The notes below the pieces were generated by a model that saw only the letters and a program-made list of their open reading frames with translations, ran no database searches and had not been told where the DNA came from. DNA of 5,391 bases from an uncultured Methylophaga sp. (lineage in GTDB: Bacteria; Pseudomonadota; Gammaproteobacteria; Nitrosococcales; Methylophagaceae): positions 1 to 5,391 of the forward strand of contig CANRLD010000129.1 of NCBI GenBank assembly GCA_947631375.1, given 5' to 3'. Both the position numbers and the translations under genes were made by a program. The number at the start of each line of letters is the position of its first letter. Position 1 is the stretch's first letter. Below, piece after piece: positions 5,350-5,391 of the stretch.

Positions 5350-5391
5350 TCTTATTGTATCAAGAGATAATAGAAGGCCTGAAAGCGTTGA

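Noticed and set aside
5276..5391. tRNA-Cys as an attachment site for an integrated element
   Set aside because: tRNA 3' ends are common integration sites, but only 42 nt of downstream sequence are visible, with no integrase and no repeat of the tRNA 3' end in the window.

Overview
The window looks like ordinary chromosome from a gammaproteobacterium of moderate GC content. The evidence is close residue-level similarity of the formate dehydrogenase subunits, FdhE and GltS to the Escherichia coli proteins as I remember them, sigma-70-like promoter elements, and a tRNA-Cys resembling the Pseudomonas/Oceanospirillales type. Genus cannot be fixed from the sequence. I see no mobile element, CRISPR array, phage gene or defence system.

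Layout. Positions 1-2945 (+ strand) are the 3' part of a compact respiratory formate dehydrogenase operon: the end of the catalytic alpha subunit (fdnG, cut by the window edge), the four-cluster iron-sulfur beta subunit (fdnH), the cytochrome b556 gamma subunit (fdnI) and the maturation factor fdhE. Junctions are 12 nt, 4 nt and a one-base TGATG overlap. Positions 2946-3108 separate this operon from a convergent gene and hold two hairpins and a possible promoter. Positions 3109-3696 (- strand) encode a secreted YceI-family lipid-binding protein. Positions 3697-3925 are AT-rich and contain several short dyads. Positions 3926-5134 (- strand) encode a GltS-type sodium/glutamate symporter. Positions 5135-5275 hold divergent promoters, and 5276-5349 (+ strand) is tRNA-Cys(GCA) with a near-consensus promoter almost directly abutting it.

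How the genes work together. FdnG oxidises formate in the periplasm. FdnH carries electrons through its four [4Fe-4S] clusters to the two hemes of FdnI, which reduces quinone at the inner membrane. FdhE acts in the cytoplasm on the catalytic subunit before export. All four FdnI heme-ligand histidines, the quinone-site residues and all sixteen FdnH cluster cysteines are present, so the visible part of the complex looks functional. yceI, gltS and the tRNA have no evident functional link to the operon.

The window holds no convincing new system. The points most worth checking are a possible small RNA between fdhE and yceI, the dyad cluster upstream of yceI, an unusual second signature loop in GltS, and a tRNA-Cys with a near-zero leader and an acceptor-stem mismatch.
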